A stretch of DNA of 43,568 nt from Roseivirga sp. UBA6061 (GTDB lineage Bacteria > Bacteroidota > Bacteroidia > Cytophagales > Cyclobacteriaceae), in assembly GCA_002427745.1 (NCBI GenBank), contig DIYF01000019.1, positions 1 to 43,568 of the forward strand, read 5' to 3'. Position 1 is the stretch's first letter, and every line of letters begins with the position of its first letter. The notes beneath the pieces are model-generated. The model was not told the origin of the DNA and ran no database searches. It saw nothing but the letters and a program-made list of their open reading frames with translations. A program made the position numbers and the translations under genes. Shown in pieces: positions 43,558 through 43,568 of the stretch.

Positions 43558-43568
43558 CGGCCAGCCTA

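Overview
The window looks like a chromosomal segment of a Cytophagales-like Bacteroidota bacterium. This rests on a TonB-dependent receptor, Bacteroidota-type promoters (TTTG, 19-base gap, TAnnTTTG), SGC-type lipoproteins, a two-component-regulator propeller kinase, a short AMP nucleosidase, a fused E1 alpha/beta dehydrogenase, and the general absence of strong Shine-Dalgarno sequences. The species cannot be named from the sequence alone.

Region A (1-16.3 kb, + strand) is one long, tightly packed operon that enters from the left edge. Most genes overlap by 4-8 bases or are separated by a few bases. It encodes a tandem-domain ABC substrate-binding protein, a STAS protein with an unrecognised C-terminal half, an ABC permease and ATPase, and an NCS2 nucleobase-type permease fused to a GHKL ATPase domain. 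These are followed by a membrane-anchored coiled-coil/WD40 protein, a TonB-dependent receptor, a propeller sensor kinase whose phospho-acceptor His is replaced, and an intact histidine kinase. The operon ends with a receiver-PP2C phosphatase, an RsbW-like ATPase and a STAS antagonist, closed by stem-loops. The layout suggests transport or sensing at the envelope wired into a partner-switching (RsbU/RsbW/RsbV-like) output. I infer that link from context.

Region B (16.3-29.3 kb) holds ordinary chromosomal genes on both strands: a GNAT-like protein, amidohydrolase lipoprotein, AMP nucleosidase, a small PD-(D/E)XK-like protein, alkane monooxygenase, SDR, alanine dehydrogenase, fused E1 dehydrogenase, a lipoprotein, a LuxE-like protein, a 47-residue lipoprotein and a sigma-54-type response regulator.

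Region C (29.4-43.57 kb, + strand) is a type III-B CRISPR-Cas locus. The order is decayed cas2 fragment, leader, array 1 (6 repeats), duplicated noncoding element, DHH-CorA fusion, cmr1 to cmr6, cas6, reverse transcriptase, cas1, cas2, leader, array 2 (9 repeats). Cas10/Cmr2 lacks a visible HD nuclease but keeps GGDD. With the CorA-type membrane protein, this points to a nucleotide-signalling system of the SAM-AMP/CorA kind. Here a DHH phosphodiesterase-like domain, a candidate for destroying the signal, is joined to the membrane effector in one chain. The RT next to cas1-cas2 suggests spacer capture from RNA.

The two arrays have homologous leaders, repeats that differ at 8 of 36 positions, and the same last 8 bases. 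The sequence before array 1 still reads as the C-terminal part of a broken Cas2. Array 1 therefore appears to be the remnant of a second cas2-leader-array unit.
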